The notes below the pieces were generated by a model. The model saw nothing but the letters and a program-made list of their open reading frames with translations. It searched no databases and had not been told where the DNA came from. Positions 36,641 to 45,899 of a stretch of DNA of 64,000 bases are shown piece by piece. Every line of letters begins with the position of its first letter. Position 1 is the stretch's first letter. Both the position numbers and the translations under genes were made by a program. Source of the stretch: Clostridia bacterium (lineage in GTDB: Bacteria; Bacillota; Clostridia; Oscillospirales; CAG-382); the NCBI GenBank assembly GCA_017620655.1, contig JAGAUT010000074.1, positions 1 through 64,000 on the forward strand, read 5' to 3'.

Positions 36641-37855
36641 TTATTCAGCAACTACTTCAGCTTCTGCTTCAACTTCAGCTTCTGCTTCGGGAAGACCTGC
36701 ATCCTTGATTACATACTGGATAGCAGCCTTATTAACGTAGCCGTTGGATTCCCACTTGATGTTTTCGCCTGTAACACCCTCTTCAAGCTCATAGCCGTTA
36801 GCGAACATATCCTTGAGGATGTCGCAAAGGTCGGAAGCGGAGATTGTTACGGGGATTTCCTTACCGTCAGCGATTGCCTTTTCCATTGCATAGTAGATTG
36901 CGTATACGCAGTCATATGCGGAAGCACCAAACTGGTTGAGAGTGTCCTTGCCGTACTTTTCTACATACTTTGCGATAAACTCAGCCGCCATACCTTCTTC
37001 AGCCTTAGAGTTAAAGTGAGAGAGCATAGAAACCTTCTGAGGAATAGCATTGATATCAAAACCTTCCTTAGAGTCGATACCGTCGAAGCCGTCGCAACCG
37101 TAGTATACAGCATCTGCAGCGAGGATGTCCTTAGCCTGTGTCATGAAGATGGACGCAGGATCATAGTATGTAGGCATGAAAATGAATGTGCAGTTCTTGA
37201 GTGTATCAATCTGAGTAGAGAAGTCAGTTTCGTTAGCAGCTGTAAATGTTGTTACAGTTGTCTTGATTGTTTCATCAAGGTTAGCAGCGAACTGATCATA
37301 GATACCCTTGGAGTAGGGATCGTCAGACTTATAGAACACACCAACTGCTTCTTCTTTGCAGTTTTCATTAACAAATGCTGCTGCAACCTTACCCTGGTTA
37401 CCGTCAGCAAAACACATCTGGAAACCGTTGCCGCCGCCGGGGATATCGTCACCGGATGCAGAGGGTGTGAGGAAGAATACGTTGTCATCCTTGGAAAGGT
37501 TCTTATATTCAAGACCGGGAGCTGTTGTTACAGTACCGAGAGATACCTGCATACCGCCTTCATACATGGAAGCGTAGTTTGTAGCTACCTTTGTTGGATC
37601 ATGCATATCGTCTGTTGCAACAAACTTGAACATTGTGCCGTTAAGACCGCCTGCAGCGTTGATTTCATCAACAGCCATCTGTGCGGAGTTCTGTACTGCT
37701 ACGCCGTAAACAGCAGCAGGACCTGTAAGGGGACCGGAAACACCGATTACGTATTCAGTGTTTTCTGCAGCATAGTTTGCTTCGCCGCAGGATACAAATG
37801 CTACTGCGCAAAGAACAACTGCAAGGATTAAAGATAAAAACTTGAAATTTCTCAT
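36641..37855 (-). CDS. livJ: Branched-chain amino acid ABC transporter substrate-binding lipoprotein
   Basis: A 404-residue lipoprotein. The signal peptide ends in a lipobox (AFVSC, Cys at residue 23). The mature part is a Periplas_BP_6 (Leu/Ile/Val-binding) fold with YVIGVSGPLTGPAAVYG and AQMAVDEINAAGGLNG. Unusual is the C-terminal tail of alternating Glu/Ala/Val (about 15 residues after GLPEAEAE), encoded by near-repeats of GCTTCTG. It heads the liv operon. Confidence 0.94.
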   Translation of the reverse strand: MRNFKFLSLILAVVLCAVAFVSCGEANYAAENTEYVIGVSGPLTGPAAVYGVAVQNSAQMAVDEINAAGGLNGTMFKFVATDDMHDPTKVATNYASMYEGGMQVSLGTVTTAPGLEYKNLSKDDNVFFLTPSASGDDIPGGGNGFQMCFADGNQGKVAAAFVNENCKEEAVGVFYKSDDPYSKGIYDQFAANLDETIKTTVTTFTAANETDFSTQIDTLKNCTFIFMPTYYDPASIFMTQAKDILAADAVYYGCDGFDGIDSKEGFDINAIPQKVSMLSHFNSKAEEGMAAEFIAKYVEKYGKDTLNQFGASAYDCVYAIYYAMEKAIADGKEIPVTISASDLCDILKDMFANGYELEEGVTGENIKWESNGYVNKAAIQYVIKDAGLPEAEAEVEAEAEVVAE

Positions 37856-37904
37856 TTTTGAGTAACCTCCTAAAAAATAAATATATTAAAAAAATATACA
37901 ACTT

Positions 37905-37933
37905 ATTTTACACTATTTATCTATGATTGTCAA
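37905..37933 (-). promoter_or_regulatory. Promoter of the liv operon
   Basis: On the minus strand, TTGACA (37928-37933) and TAAAAT (37905-37910) are 17 bp apart, about 50 bp upstream of the livJ ATG. The leader is A/T-rich and contains AGGAGG. Confidence 0.82.
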
Positions 37934-37980
37934 TAATAAATAGTCATTTTTTGAATAATAATTATGCATTTCCTGCAAAA

Positions 37981-40900
37981 TTACATATATTCTTCCATTT
38001 TCTTATACTTATTATATCTTTCAACAGCATCTACCCTGCTCTGTTCAAAAAGAACCTTGGCATTTTCGGGGAATGTGCGTTTGAGGGAAGCATACCTTAC
38101 CTCGCCGTCAAAGAAATCCATAATATCGCAGGATGGTTCTTTCGAGTCAACAGTCAGGTGTTTGCCGTCAGCGTCAGGATTATATCTGTAGAGAATCCAA
38201 TAACCGCAGTCAACAGCCCTCTTCATTTCCTGCTGAACCTTATCCATACCAATTCTGATGCCGTGTGAAAGACAGGGAGTATAGGCAATAATTACAGAAG
38301 GTCCTTTGTAACTCTGTGCTTCTTTAAGTGCCTTTATAAGCTGGTTTGCGTCGGCACCCATTGCAACCTGCGCAACATATACGTTACCGTAGGTCATAAG
38401 CATTGCGCCGAGGTCTTTCTTCTTGGATTTCTTGCCTGAAGCCGCAAACTGAGCTACAGCACCGAGAGGTGTTGCCTTTGAAGACTGTCCGCCTGTGTTA
38501 GAGTAAACTTCGGTATCAACTACAAACACATTGATATCCTCGCCTGATGCAATTACATGGTCAAGACCGCCAAAGCCGATATCGTATGCCCAACCGTCGC
38601 CGCCGAACATCCAGAAGGTTTTTTTTGAAAGTCTGTCGGAATCTCTGAGAACAACTGCCGTTTCGGGTGTTTCTTTTGTGTTTTTCAGGGCTTCTATGAG
38701 GTTTTCGCTTGCCGCCTCATTTGCATCAATATTATCAAAGGTTGAAAGCCACTCTTTTGCCGCAGATTTGAGTTCTTCATCTTCTGTGACACAAATCAGC
38801 TTTTCAACATTCATTTTGACAAGCTCTCTTTGTTTTCTGTCGGCAATAAGCATACCGAGAGAAAATTCGGCATTATTCTCAAACAAAGAATTTGACCATG
38901 CAGGGCCTTTACCCTTCTGGTTCTTTGTATAAGGAATACCCGGCATGGGTGAGCCCCAAGCCTGTGAACAGCCTGTGGCATTTGCCCAGTACACCTTATC
39001 TCCGAAGAGCTGTGTGAGAAGCTTTGCATAGGGTGTCTCTCCACAGCCTGCGCAGGCGGCTGAAAATTCAAGAAGCGGAGTTTTGAACTGGCTGCCCTTT
39101 AATGAGTATTTATCAAAGAGTTCGCCCTTATCGCTTGTTTTAAGTGTATATTCCCAAGTTTCATCGTATGTAGGAACATTAGTTACATGCTCCATTGTAA
39201 TTGCCTTTTCTTTTGCAAGGCAGTTGTTTACACAGCTTCCGCAACCTGTACAGTCAGCACCGCTAATGGAAAGTGTATAGTAAAGTCCTTCAGCCGCCTT
39301 ACCGCTTGCCTTTACATACTTCATAGATGAAGGTGCATTCTTTACTTCGTCTTCGTTCAAAAGATAAGGTCTTATAACTGCATGAGGACAAACAAATGCA
39401 CACTTATTACACTGAATACATTTATCGGGATTCCAAACGGGAATATTCTCGGATATTGCTCTCTTTTCAAAGGCTGTAAGACCGAGTTCAATTCTACCGT
39501 CCTTATATTTTTCAAAGACGGAAACGGGAAGGTCATCGCCCTTCTGGTTATTTATCGGCTCTAAAATTTGTGTAACAACCTCTGGCTTTGACATATCGGG
39601 ATTAGCAAATACATCGCAAAGACTGCCCCAGTTTTCAGGAACATCTATCTTTTTGAATGCAGATGCACCACGAAGTATTGCTTCAACATTCTTATTTACT
39701 ACATCCTCACCCTTTGCAAAGTATGTCTTCTTTGCAGAGTCTATCATATAGTTCTTTGCTTCTTCGGGGTCGATAACCTTTGCGAGTGTAAAGAACGCCG
39801 CCTGAAGCACCATATTGATTCTGCCGTGAAGTCCTATTTCATCGGCAATTTTTGCGGCATCTATGATATAGAAGTTTGCTTTCTTCTTTGCAAGTTCTTT
39901 CTTAAGTGCTACAGGAAGACGTGCATCAAGCTCATCGGGCGAGTAGGAACAGTTAAGAAGGAATGTTCCGCCTTCCTTAAGCTCTGTTACGATATCGTAT
40001 TTATAGATATAGCTCTGGTTATGGCAGGCAATAAAATCTGCATTTTTAACGTAATATGTAGAACGTATAGGAGAGGAACTGAATCTTAAATGAGACTTTG
40101 TAACGCCAAAGGATTTCTTTGCATCATACTCAAAGTACGCATGTGCGTACTTTTCTGTATGGTCATTGATGATTTTAACCGTACTGTGGTTAGCACCAAC
40201 AGTTCCGTCAGAGCCGAGACCCCAGAATTTACAGCTTACAGTATCGTCATTTTCTGCGTTTATCAGCTTTGAGGGTGTGAGGCTGAGATGTGTAACATCA
40301 TCATTTATGCTAACGGTAAAGCCATTGAGTGGCTCTTCTTTCTCAAGGTTTTCAAAAACAGCAAGAATATCCGAGGGAGTCGTATCCTTTGAGGAAAGGC
40401 CGTATCTTCCGCCGACAACGGCAACATCTCTGCCGTAAAGCACGCTTCTTACATCGGTATAAAGAGGCTCGCCGACAGCACCAATTTCCTTGGTTCTGTC
40501 GAGAACTGCAATCTTCTTTACAGTTTCGGGAAGTGCAGAAAGGAAGTGCTTTGCAGAGAAGGGTCTATAGAGATGTACCTGTAAGAAGCCAGCTTTCTTG
40601 CCGTTTCTATTGAGGTAATCAACAGTTTCCATGACAGTTTCGGAAACCGAGCCCATGGCAACAATTACATTTTCGGCATCGGGAGCACCGTAATAATTGA
40701 AGAGGTGGTATTCCCTGCCTGTGAGTTTTGAAATTTCAGACATATAGTTTTCAACTATATTGGGAAGCTCATTATAATCTGTATTATTAGCTTCTCTTAC
40801 CTGGAAGAAGATATCGGGATTCTGTACCGTTGCACGAAGATCGGGATGGTCGGGGTTGAGTGCGCCTCTCTTATAGGCATTGAGTGCATCGTAATCTATA

Positions 40901-41484
40901 AGCTTTGCAAGCTCAGAATACGGCATTTCTTCAACCTTATCAATCTGATGGCTTGTTCTGAAGCCGTCAAAGAAGTGCATAAAGGGGATTCTACTCTTTA
41001 TTGCCGACAGGTGTGCAACACCGGCAAGGTCCATGATTTCCTGAACAGAGCTTGTTGAGAGCATTGCAAAGCCGCACTGACGGCAGTTATATATATCCGA
41101 ATGGTCGCCGAAGATTGAGAGCGCATGTGTACCTACGGTACGTGATGCAACATGAACAACACCCGGAAGTCTTTCGCCCGAGATTCTATGAAGCACAGGT
41201 ATCATAAGCATAAGTCCCTGGCTTGATGTGAAAGTTGCAGAAAGAGCACCCGTTTCAAGCGAGCCATGGACTGCCGCAATTGCGCCCGCCTCAGACTGCA
41301 TTTCGACAAGGGAAACCTCCTGCCCGAATATATTCTTTTTACCGTTCGCAGACCATGCATCTGTCTTTCCTGCCATGGGTGACGATGGTGTTATGGGGTA
41401 AATTGCCGCAATTTCGGTAAAGGCATAGGATATATACGCCGCGGCTTCATTACCGTCCATTGTTACAAGTTTTTTATCTGACAT
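37981..41484 (-). CDS. nifJ: Pyruvate:ferredoxin (flavodoxin) oxidoreductase
   Basis: The 1167-residue single-chain enzyme oxidises pyruvate to acetyl-CoA and CO2 and reduces ferredoxin, the central step of anaerobic clostridial metabolism. Domains in order are: the pyrimidine-type TPP domain (YAFTEIAAIYPITPSSPMA), the gamma domain, a two-cluster ferredoxin domain (CIQCNKCAFVCPHA and CTGCGSCVNNC), and the TPP/Mg domain (GGDGWAYDIGFGGLDHV). ATG 41484 follows AAAGGA; an in-frame start at 41520 lies upstream of that site. Length is normal. It is a single-gene unit. Confidence 0.97.
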   Translation of the reverse strand: MSDKKLVTMDGNEAAAYISYAFTEIAAIYPITPSSPMAGKTDAWSANGKKNIFGQEVSLVEMQSEAGAIAAVHGSLETGALSATFTSSQGLMLMIPVLHRISGERLPGVVHVASRTVGTHALSIFGDHSDIYNCRQCGFAMLSTSSVQEIMDLAGVAHLSAIKSRIPFMHFFDGFRTSHQIDKVEEMPYSELAKLIDYDALNAYKRGALNPDHPDLRATVQNPDIFFQVREANNTDYNELPNIVENYMSEISKLTGREYHLFNYYGAPDAENVIVAMGSVSETVMETVDYLNRNGKKAGFLQVHLYRPFSAKHFLSALPETVKKIAVLDRTKEIGAVGEPLYTDVRSVLYGRDVAVVGGRYGLSSKDTTPSDILAVFENLEKEEPLNGFTVSINDDVTHLSLTPSKLINAENDDTVSCKFWGLGSDGTVGANHSTVKIINDHTEKYAHAYFEYDAKKSFGVTKSHLRFSSSPIRSTYYVKNADFIACHNQSYIYKYDIVTELKEGGTFLLNCSYSPDELDARLPVALKKELAKKKANFYIIDAAKIADEIGLHGRINMVLQAAFFTLAKVIDPEEAKNYMIDSAKKTYFAKGEDVVNKNVEAILRGASAFKKIDVPENWGSLCDVFANPDMSKPEVVTQILEPINNQKGDDLPVSVFEKYKDGRIELGLTAFEKRAISENIPVWNPDKCIQCNKCAFVCPHAVIRPYLLNEDEVKNAPSSMKYVKASGKAAEGLYYTLSISGADCTGCGSCVNNCLAKEKAITMEHVTNVPTYDETWEYTLKTSDKGELFDKYSLKGSQFKTPLLEFSAACAGCGETPYAKLLTQLFGDKVYWANATGCSQAWGSPMPGIPYTKNQKGKGPAWSNSLFENNAEFSLGMLIADRKQRELVKMNVEKLICVTEDEELKSAAKEWLSTFDNIDANEAASENLIEALKNTKETPETAVVLRDSDRLSKKTFWMFGGDGWAYDIGFGGLDHVIASGEDINVFVVDTEVYSNTGGQSSKATPLGAVAQFAASGKKSKKKDLGAMLMTYGNVYVAQVAMGADANQLIKALKEAQSYKGPSVIIAYTPCLSHGIRIGMDKVQQEMKRAVDCGYWILYRYNPDADGKHLTVDSKEPSCDIMDFFDGEVRYASLKRTFPENAKVLFEQSRVDAVERYNKYKKMEEYM

Positions 41485-41529
41485 TTTTCTTTTCCTTTCG
41501 CTTAAACGCTGGAATATCACTAAAAATGT

Positions 41530-41558
41530 ATTATACCAAAAAACAAACTGTTTTTCAA
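41530..41558 (-). promoter_or_regulatory. Promoter of nifJ, extended -10
   Basis: On the minus strand, TTGAAA (41553-41558) and TATAAT (41530-41535) are 17 bp apart, with TGG before the -10. It begins directly after the stop of the upstream fusion gene. Confidence 0.83.
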
Positions 41559-41559
41559 G

Positions 41560-44058
41560 TTACTTTTTATTAAGTCCGAGTCTTTCTGCGGCTTCTTCAC
41601 GCATCTTATATTTGAGAATCTTACCTGCCGCATTCATTGGAAATTCCTTAACAAAGTCAATATATCTCGGCACCTTATGCTTTGCAAGACTTGCCATGAT
41701 AAAATCCTTCATTTCCTTTTCGGTCATTTCTTCCCCGTCTCTGAGGATGATACAAGCCATGATTTCTTCACCGTACTGTTCATCGGGAACGCCGATAACC
41801 TGAACGTCACGAACCTTGGGATTTGTATAGATGAACTCTTCAATTTCCTTGGGGTAAATGTTTTCGCCGCCGCGGATAATCATATCCTTAAGTCTGCCTG
41901 TGATACGGTAGTTTCCGTTAGCATCCCTGCAGGCAAGGTCACCTGAGTGGAGCCAGCCGTTTTCGTCGATTGCCGCTGCTGTTGCTTCAGGCATCTTATA
42001 GTAGCCCTTCATGATATTATAGCCGCGTGCTACAAACTCGCCGTTCACTCCGTCGGGAACATCCTCACCTGTTTCGGGGTCAATTACCTTACATTCAACA
42101 TTTGCAAAGGCAGAACCTACAGTTTCCGTTCTGACTGTCATATCGTCATAGTAAGAGCTCATTGTACAGCCGGGGCTTGCCTCTGTCTGACCGTAAACCG
42201 ATACAATCTGTTTCATTCCCATTCTGCCTGTTGCCGCAAGCTTCATGAGGTCTGCAGGACAGTTTGCGCCTGCCATAATACCTACTCTCATATAAGAAAA
42301 GTCAGTCTTTTCAAAGTCAGCATGCTGCATCATAGCTATGAACATTGTAGGTACGCCGTTGAAGGCAGTAATATGCTCCTGATTGATACAGGCAAGAGAA
42401 GATTTGGGCGAGAAGTAAGGCATGGGACACATGGTCGCACCGTGAGTCATGGATGAAGTCATGGAAAGCACCATACCAAAGCAGTGGAACATAGGAACCT
42501 GAATCATCATTCTATCTGCCGTTGACAAATCCATATGGTCGCCGATATACTTTCCGTTATTGACTACGTTATAATGTGTGAGCATAACGCCCTTAGGAAA
42601 GCCTGTTGTGCCCGATGTATACTGCATATTACATACATCGTGGATATCAACTTCGGATGCCATCTTATAAATCTTTTCCACAGGAACATCAACACTTCTC
42701 TGCATTGCCTCGTTCCACTCAAGACAGCCGGGCATTTTAAAGCCGACAGTAATGACGTTTCTGAGCATGGGAAGCTTTTTACAATGTAAAGGCTTACCCG
42801 GCACAGTATGTTCAAGTTCAGGGCAAAGACGCTGTATTGCATCCTTATAGTTTGAATCCTTAAACTCATCTATCATGACAAGTGTATGTGTATCAGACTG
42901 CTTGAGAAGGTACTCAATTTCGTGAATCTTATAAGCTGTATTTACAGTAACAAGTACTGCACCGATCTTTACGGTTGCCCAGAAGGTAAGATACCACTGG
43001 GGAATATTTGTTGTCCATATTGCAACATGGCTTCCTGCCTTTACCCCCATTGAAACAAGTGCTCTTGCTACATTATCAACGTCATCTCTGAATTCCGAGT
43101 ATGTTCTGGTATAGTCAAGTGTTGTATATTTAAAACAATACTGGTCTGGGAATCTGTCAACCATTTCGTCAAGAACCTGTGAGAAAGTCTTTTCAATTAC
43201 AATATCCTTTTTCCACACATACTTACCTGTTCCCTCTTCATTATAGAAGCAAGGCTTCTGATTCTTATCGGGTGATCCGAAGGACTTTAAGTATTCTGCG
43301 AACTGTGGGAAAATAATGTCGGGTTCGCCTATTTCTTCCATCCATGATGGGTCCCACTCAAGGCTCATAAAACCATCATAGTTGACAGAGCGAAGTGCAT
43401 TCATTACTTCACCAAAGGGAAGTTCACCTTCGCCCATAAGTGTGTATTCAAGCTCATCGCCTACATGCATGGCATCCTTCATATGCACATGCACAACGCT
43501 TGCACCGAGGTTCTGGATAGACTTTTCAGCCTTTTCCCCTGCAACCATACAGGTATGATACACATCCCAGAGTGCACCGACAGAGTCGCTTGCAAAATAT
43601 CCGAGAAGTTCTCTGAGATTATCTGTATTTGCAAACACACCCATTGTTTCAACGGCAAGAACAACACCTTCATCCTCAGCCATGGGAATGAGCTTTTCCA
43701 TGTTTGCTATTGCCTTTTCCACAGTTGTATCCGCATCTTTAGCATAAACTCTGATATAAGGAATCTTCATGGTTTTTGCAATGAACATACAGAATTCAAG
43801 TTCTTTTTTCATTGCGTCAACATCGTCAGAAGAAATATCGCAAGCAGAGTCCATGCAAGGAAGTGAGAGACCTGCTTCATAAAGCTTTTTACTTGTTGCA
43901 GAGCTGTTATATTTATCAAAAGCACCGCCTGCATCTGCAAAGCCTGTATTTGCAAGGTCTGTAAGCTCAATTCCCTTGAAGCCGTATTCCTTGGCTGTGC
44001 TTATATATTCATCAAAATCACGGCAATTCCAGCCTTTGATTGAAAATGAAAGTTTCAT
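41560..44058 (-). CDS. Fusion of a sugar phosphate epimerase-like TIM barrel and an acyl-CoA synthetase
   Basis: An 832-residue two-enzyme protein. Residues 1-260 are a xylose-isomerase-like TIM barrel. Its metal site can be placed at Glu137 (AVETMG), Asp165/His168 (WDVYH), His190-His192 (VHVHMKD) and Glu234 (SLEWD). After a linker (261-284), residues 285-832 are an AMP-forming acyl-CoA synthetase. The P-loop is YTSGTTGFPKG (480-490), then VYGQTEASP, WLHSGDLACRD, GRLKDMIIRGGENIYPKEIE and the C-terminal Lys in NAAGKILKYK. Both halves look intact. AAAGGAAG precedes the ATG. The gene follows the LeuA-like gene by 136 bp, with a structured repeat between, and may share its T-box transcript. The substrate is unknown. 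Confidence 0.9.
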   Translation of the reverse strand: MKLSFSIKGWNCRDFDEYISTAKEYGFKGIELTDLANTGFADAGGAFDKYNSSATSKKLYEAGLSLPCMDSACDISSDDVDAMKKELEFCMFIAKTMKIPYIRVYAKDADTTVEKAIANMEKLIPMAEDEGVVLAVETMGVFANTDNLRELLGYFASDSVGALWDVYHTCMVAGEKAEKSIQNLGASVVHVHMKDAMHVGDELEYTLMGEGELPFGEVMNALRSVNYDGFMSLEWDPSWMEEIGEPDIIFPQFAEYLKSFGSPDKNQKPCFYNEEGTGKYVWKKDIVIEKTFSQVLDEMVDRFPDQYCFKYTTLDYTRTYSEFRDDVDNVARALVSMGVKAGSHVAIWTTNIPQWYLTFWATVKIGAVLVTVNTAYKIHEIEYLLKQSDTHTLVMIDEFKDSNYKDAIQRLCPELEHTVPGKPLHCKKLPMLRNVITVGFKMPGCLEWNEAMQRSVDVPVEKIYKMASEVDIHDVCNMQYTSGTTGFPKGVMLTHYNVVNNGKYIGDHMDLSTADRMMIQVPMFHCFGMVLSMTSSMTHGATMCPMPYFSPKSSLACINQEHITAFNGVPTMFIAMMQHADFEKTDFSYMRVGIMAGANCPADLMKLAATGRMGMKQIVSVYGQTEASPGCTMSSYYDDMTVRTETVGSAFANVECKVIDPETGEDVPDGVNGEFVARGYNIMKGYYKMPEATAAAIDENGWLHSGDLACRDANGNYRITGRLKDMIIRGGENIYPKEIEEFIYTNPKVRDVQVIGVPDEQYGEEIMACIILRDGEEMTEKEMKDFIMASLAKHKVPRYIDFVKEFPMNAAGKILKYKMREEAAERLGLNKK

Positions 44059-44087
44059 CTAAATCTTCCTTTCAACATTTAATCACT

Positions 44088-44197
44088 GTGTCTGAACACT
44101 TGTATTTATGGTGTTCAGACGTGGTTATTTAAGCGACACCGAAGACTTGTTAATTGAAAACACTCCCCGTGAATCGCCAGCGGGGGCTCCCCGCTTA
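44088..44197. repeat. Structured repeat family, copy B (3' of the LeuA-like gene)
   Basis: On the plus strand: a perfect 10-bp hairpin (44090-44099 with 44111-44120) with the 11-nt loop TTGTATTTATG, then GTTATTTAAGCGACACC, then CCGTGAAT at 44167, 34 bp after GCGACACC at 44133. A hairpin GCGGGG-GCT-CCCCGC (44180-44194) is followed directly by the stop codon of the LeuA-like gene. Order, loop and spacing match copy A at 28421-28576, while the stems differ in compensatory fashion. Confidence 0.78.
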
Positions 44198-45598
44198 GAC
44201 ATTCTGTTCAAACACTATCTTATTTACTGCGCTGATATAGGCTCTGATACTTGCTCCGATAATATCGGTGGAAAGACCGTTACCCGAATAAACCTTACCA
44301 TCAGCCTTGAGCTTTACAACTGCATTACCGATAGCTTCTCTGCCCTCGGTAACAGACTGGATTCTGAAGTCATCGAGCTCATAGTGGTGTCCGATTACCT
44401 GTTCTATTGCGAGGAAAGCAGCATCTATAGGGCCGTCGCCGATGCAAACGCCTGCCAAGGACTTACCGTCCTTTTCAAGAAGGATGTTTGCAGTAGAGCT
44501 GATTACATTACCGCTGTTGATTACATAGGAAACAAGTTTATATGTTGCAGGAACCTGCATTGCAACGCTTGCAACAATTGCATCAAGCTCACGAAGGCTG
44601 ATTACCTTCTTTGACGCTGCGCGCTTGAATTCCTCATAGACATGCTGTGTGTCTTCATCTGAAAGGTCATAACCGAGAGATACAACAGTATCAGCGATTG
44701 TATTTATATCGGTGTACTCATTAAGAGTATAGCTGTCATCAGAGCCACCCGCTTCTGTCGAAGAAGCATTTCCGCCCGACTTACCTTCGCAAATCCATTC
44801 AATCTGGCGGGATGCTCTACCAAATTCTGTAAGGCTGACGTCAACGCCGACACCAATAGAGTCACCTCTTGCACGGATGATTTTAAGAATAGCCTCAAGC
44901 GAAGGAGCATCACACTTACAGGAAGCAGTCTTTATTTCATCAACGCCCATTTTTACTGCGGCAAGTACTGTCGATACAGCCATGCCCAGTTCATTTGAGG
45001 CATCAATGGCAATCTTTACACCTTCAAGTGCAGGAACATCATTTTTAAGTCCTGTAATAAATTCGACAAACTCATCTGCAGTTGTTTCTCCGGCATTATC
45101 GCAAAGTGTTACCGTCGTTGCACCGGATTCAACCGCAGCATTTACAGCTTTACGTAGAAAGTCGCCGTCGCTTCTTGTAGCGTCTACCGCAACAAAATCA
45201 ACATCATCACAAAGTGCCTTTGCCTCAGTTACGATATTGGAAATCATTTCAAGCACCATCGCAGGTTTCTTGTGGCAAACATATTCCATCTGAACCGTTG
45301 ACATAGGAACATTTATCTGAAGTCTGGGTTTCTTTGCATTTTTTATAAGCTCAAAAGCCTCTTTGGCACCGTTTTCATTCAAAGAAACAGGAATCGAAAC
45401 AGAACTGTTCTTAACGCAGGAGCAAATAGTTCTGACAAGAACATCATCCACCTTGGACCCCGAGACAGGAGCAAGTTCAATAACCGAAACATTCAGTTTA
45501 TCAAGAAGTTTTGCAATTTCGATTTTTTCTTTGAAGCTGAGGTTATATGTACCTGAAGCCTGTTTTAATGTCATGTCGGAAATGGTAATTTTTTTCAT
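44195..45598 (-). CDS. LeuA-like (2-isopropylmalate synthase family) protein with altered active site
   Basis: A 467-residue protein with the two-part build of LeuA: a TIM-barrel HMGL-like domain (1 to about 280) and a C-terminal regulatory-type domain (about 330-467). The catalytic motifs are changed. The usual DTTLRDGEQ reads DMTLKQASG (8-16), so the catalytic Arg is Lys and the Asp is Gln. The metal HxH before DLG reads DAS (199-201) before NELG. The later GERAGN segment is replaced by CKCDAPS. Asp8 is kept. It is preceded by a T-box leader (45622-45893). It could be a leucine-sensing pseudoenzyme or an enzyme with another chemistry. AAAGGAT precedes the ATG. Confidence 0.85.
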   Translation of the reverse strand: MKKITISDMTLKQASGTYNLSFKEKIEIAKLLDKLNVSVIELAPVSGSKVDDVLVRTICSCVKNSSVSIPVSLNENGAKEAFELIKNAKKPRLQINVPMSTVQMEYVCHKKPAMVLEMISNIVTEAKALCDDVDFVAVDATRSDGDFLRKAVNAAVESGATTVTLCDNAGETTADEFVEFITGLKNDVPALEGVKIAIDASNELGMAVSTVLAAVKMGVDEIKTASCKCDAPSLEAILKIIRARGDSIGVGVDVSLTEFGRASRQIEWICEGKSGGNASSTEAGGSDDSYTLNEYTDINTIADTVVSLGYDLSDEDTQHVYEEFKRAASKKVISLRELDAIVASVAMQVPATYKLVSYVINSGNVISSTANILLEKDGKSLAGVCIGDGPIDAAFLAIEQVIGHHYELDDFRIQSVTEGREAIGNAVVKLKADGKVYSGNGLSTDIIGASIRAYISAVNKIVFEQNV

Positions 45599-45621
45599 GT
45601 CTGTTCATCCTTTCAAATAAA

Positions 45622-45893
45622 ACAAAAAGTCCCCGAGATTACTCTCAGGGACAAAATAAATCTGCGGTACCACCCTAATTGCCGATTATCAAAATCGACC
45701 TCTCATCGGATTCAATCAAATCCTGCCCTTATAACGGAGGGAGCCGTAACCACTTAGTGGACTTCAAAAAATCGTTCGGCAGTTCTGCTTAGGAACGAGA
45801 CAGCAACCTTACATCCTGTACCGATTTTCACCAAACATCGGCTCTCTGAAACATTCCGAAAAGCACTTAATTCCTTCATCGCATTTAAAAGAT
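45622..45893 (-). promoter_or_regulatory. T-box riboswitch leader, probably leucine-specific
   Basis: Read on the minus strand, the leader has the Stem I distal motifs (AGAGAGCCGATG, then GGTGAAAATCGG) and the T-box sequence AGGGTGGTACCGC (complement of 45664-45676). The terminator has stem GTCCC..GAGA/TCTC..GGGAC (45629-45652 on the plus strand) and a T run. Stem I closes with AGGAAT/GTTCCT. The triplet just inside that helix on the 3' side is CTC followed by G, so the specifier is read as CUC (Leu). Binding of uncharged tRNA-Leu should allow read-through into the LeuA-like gene. The T-box call is firm, the specifier moderately so. Confidence 0.92.
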
Positions 45894-45899
45894 GTGCAT

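Noticed and set aside
37016-37831. 271-codon open frame antisense to livJ
   Set aside because: The same codon-bias artefact; livJ is unambiguous on the other strand.
44195-45598. Calling this gene a normal leuA or cimA
   Set aside because: The DTTLRDG and HxH motifs needed for metal binding and catalysis are replaced.
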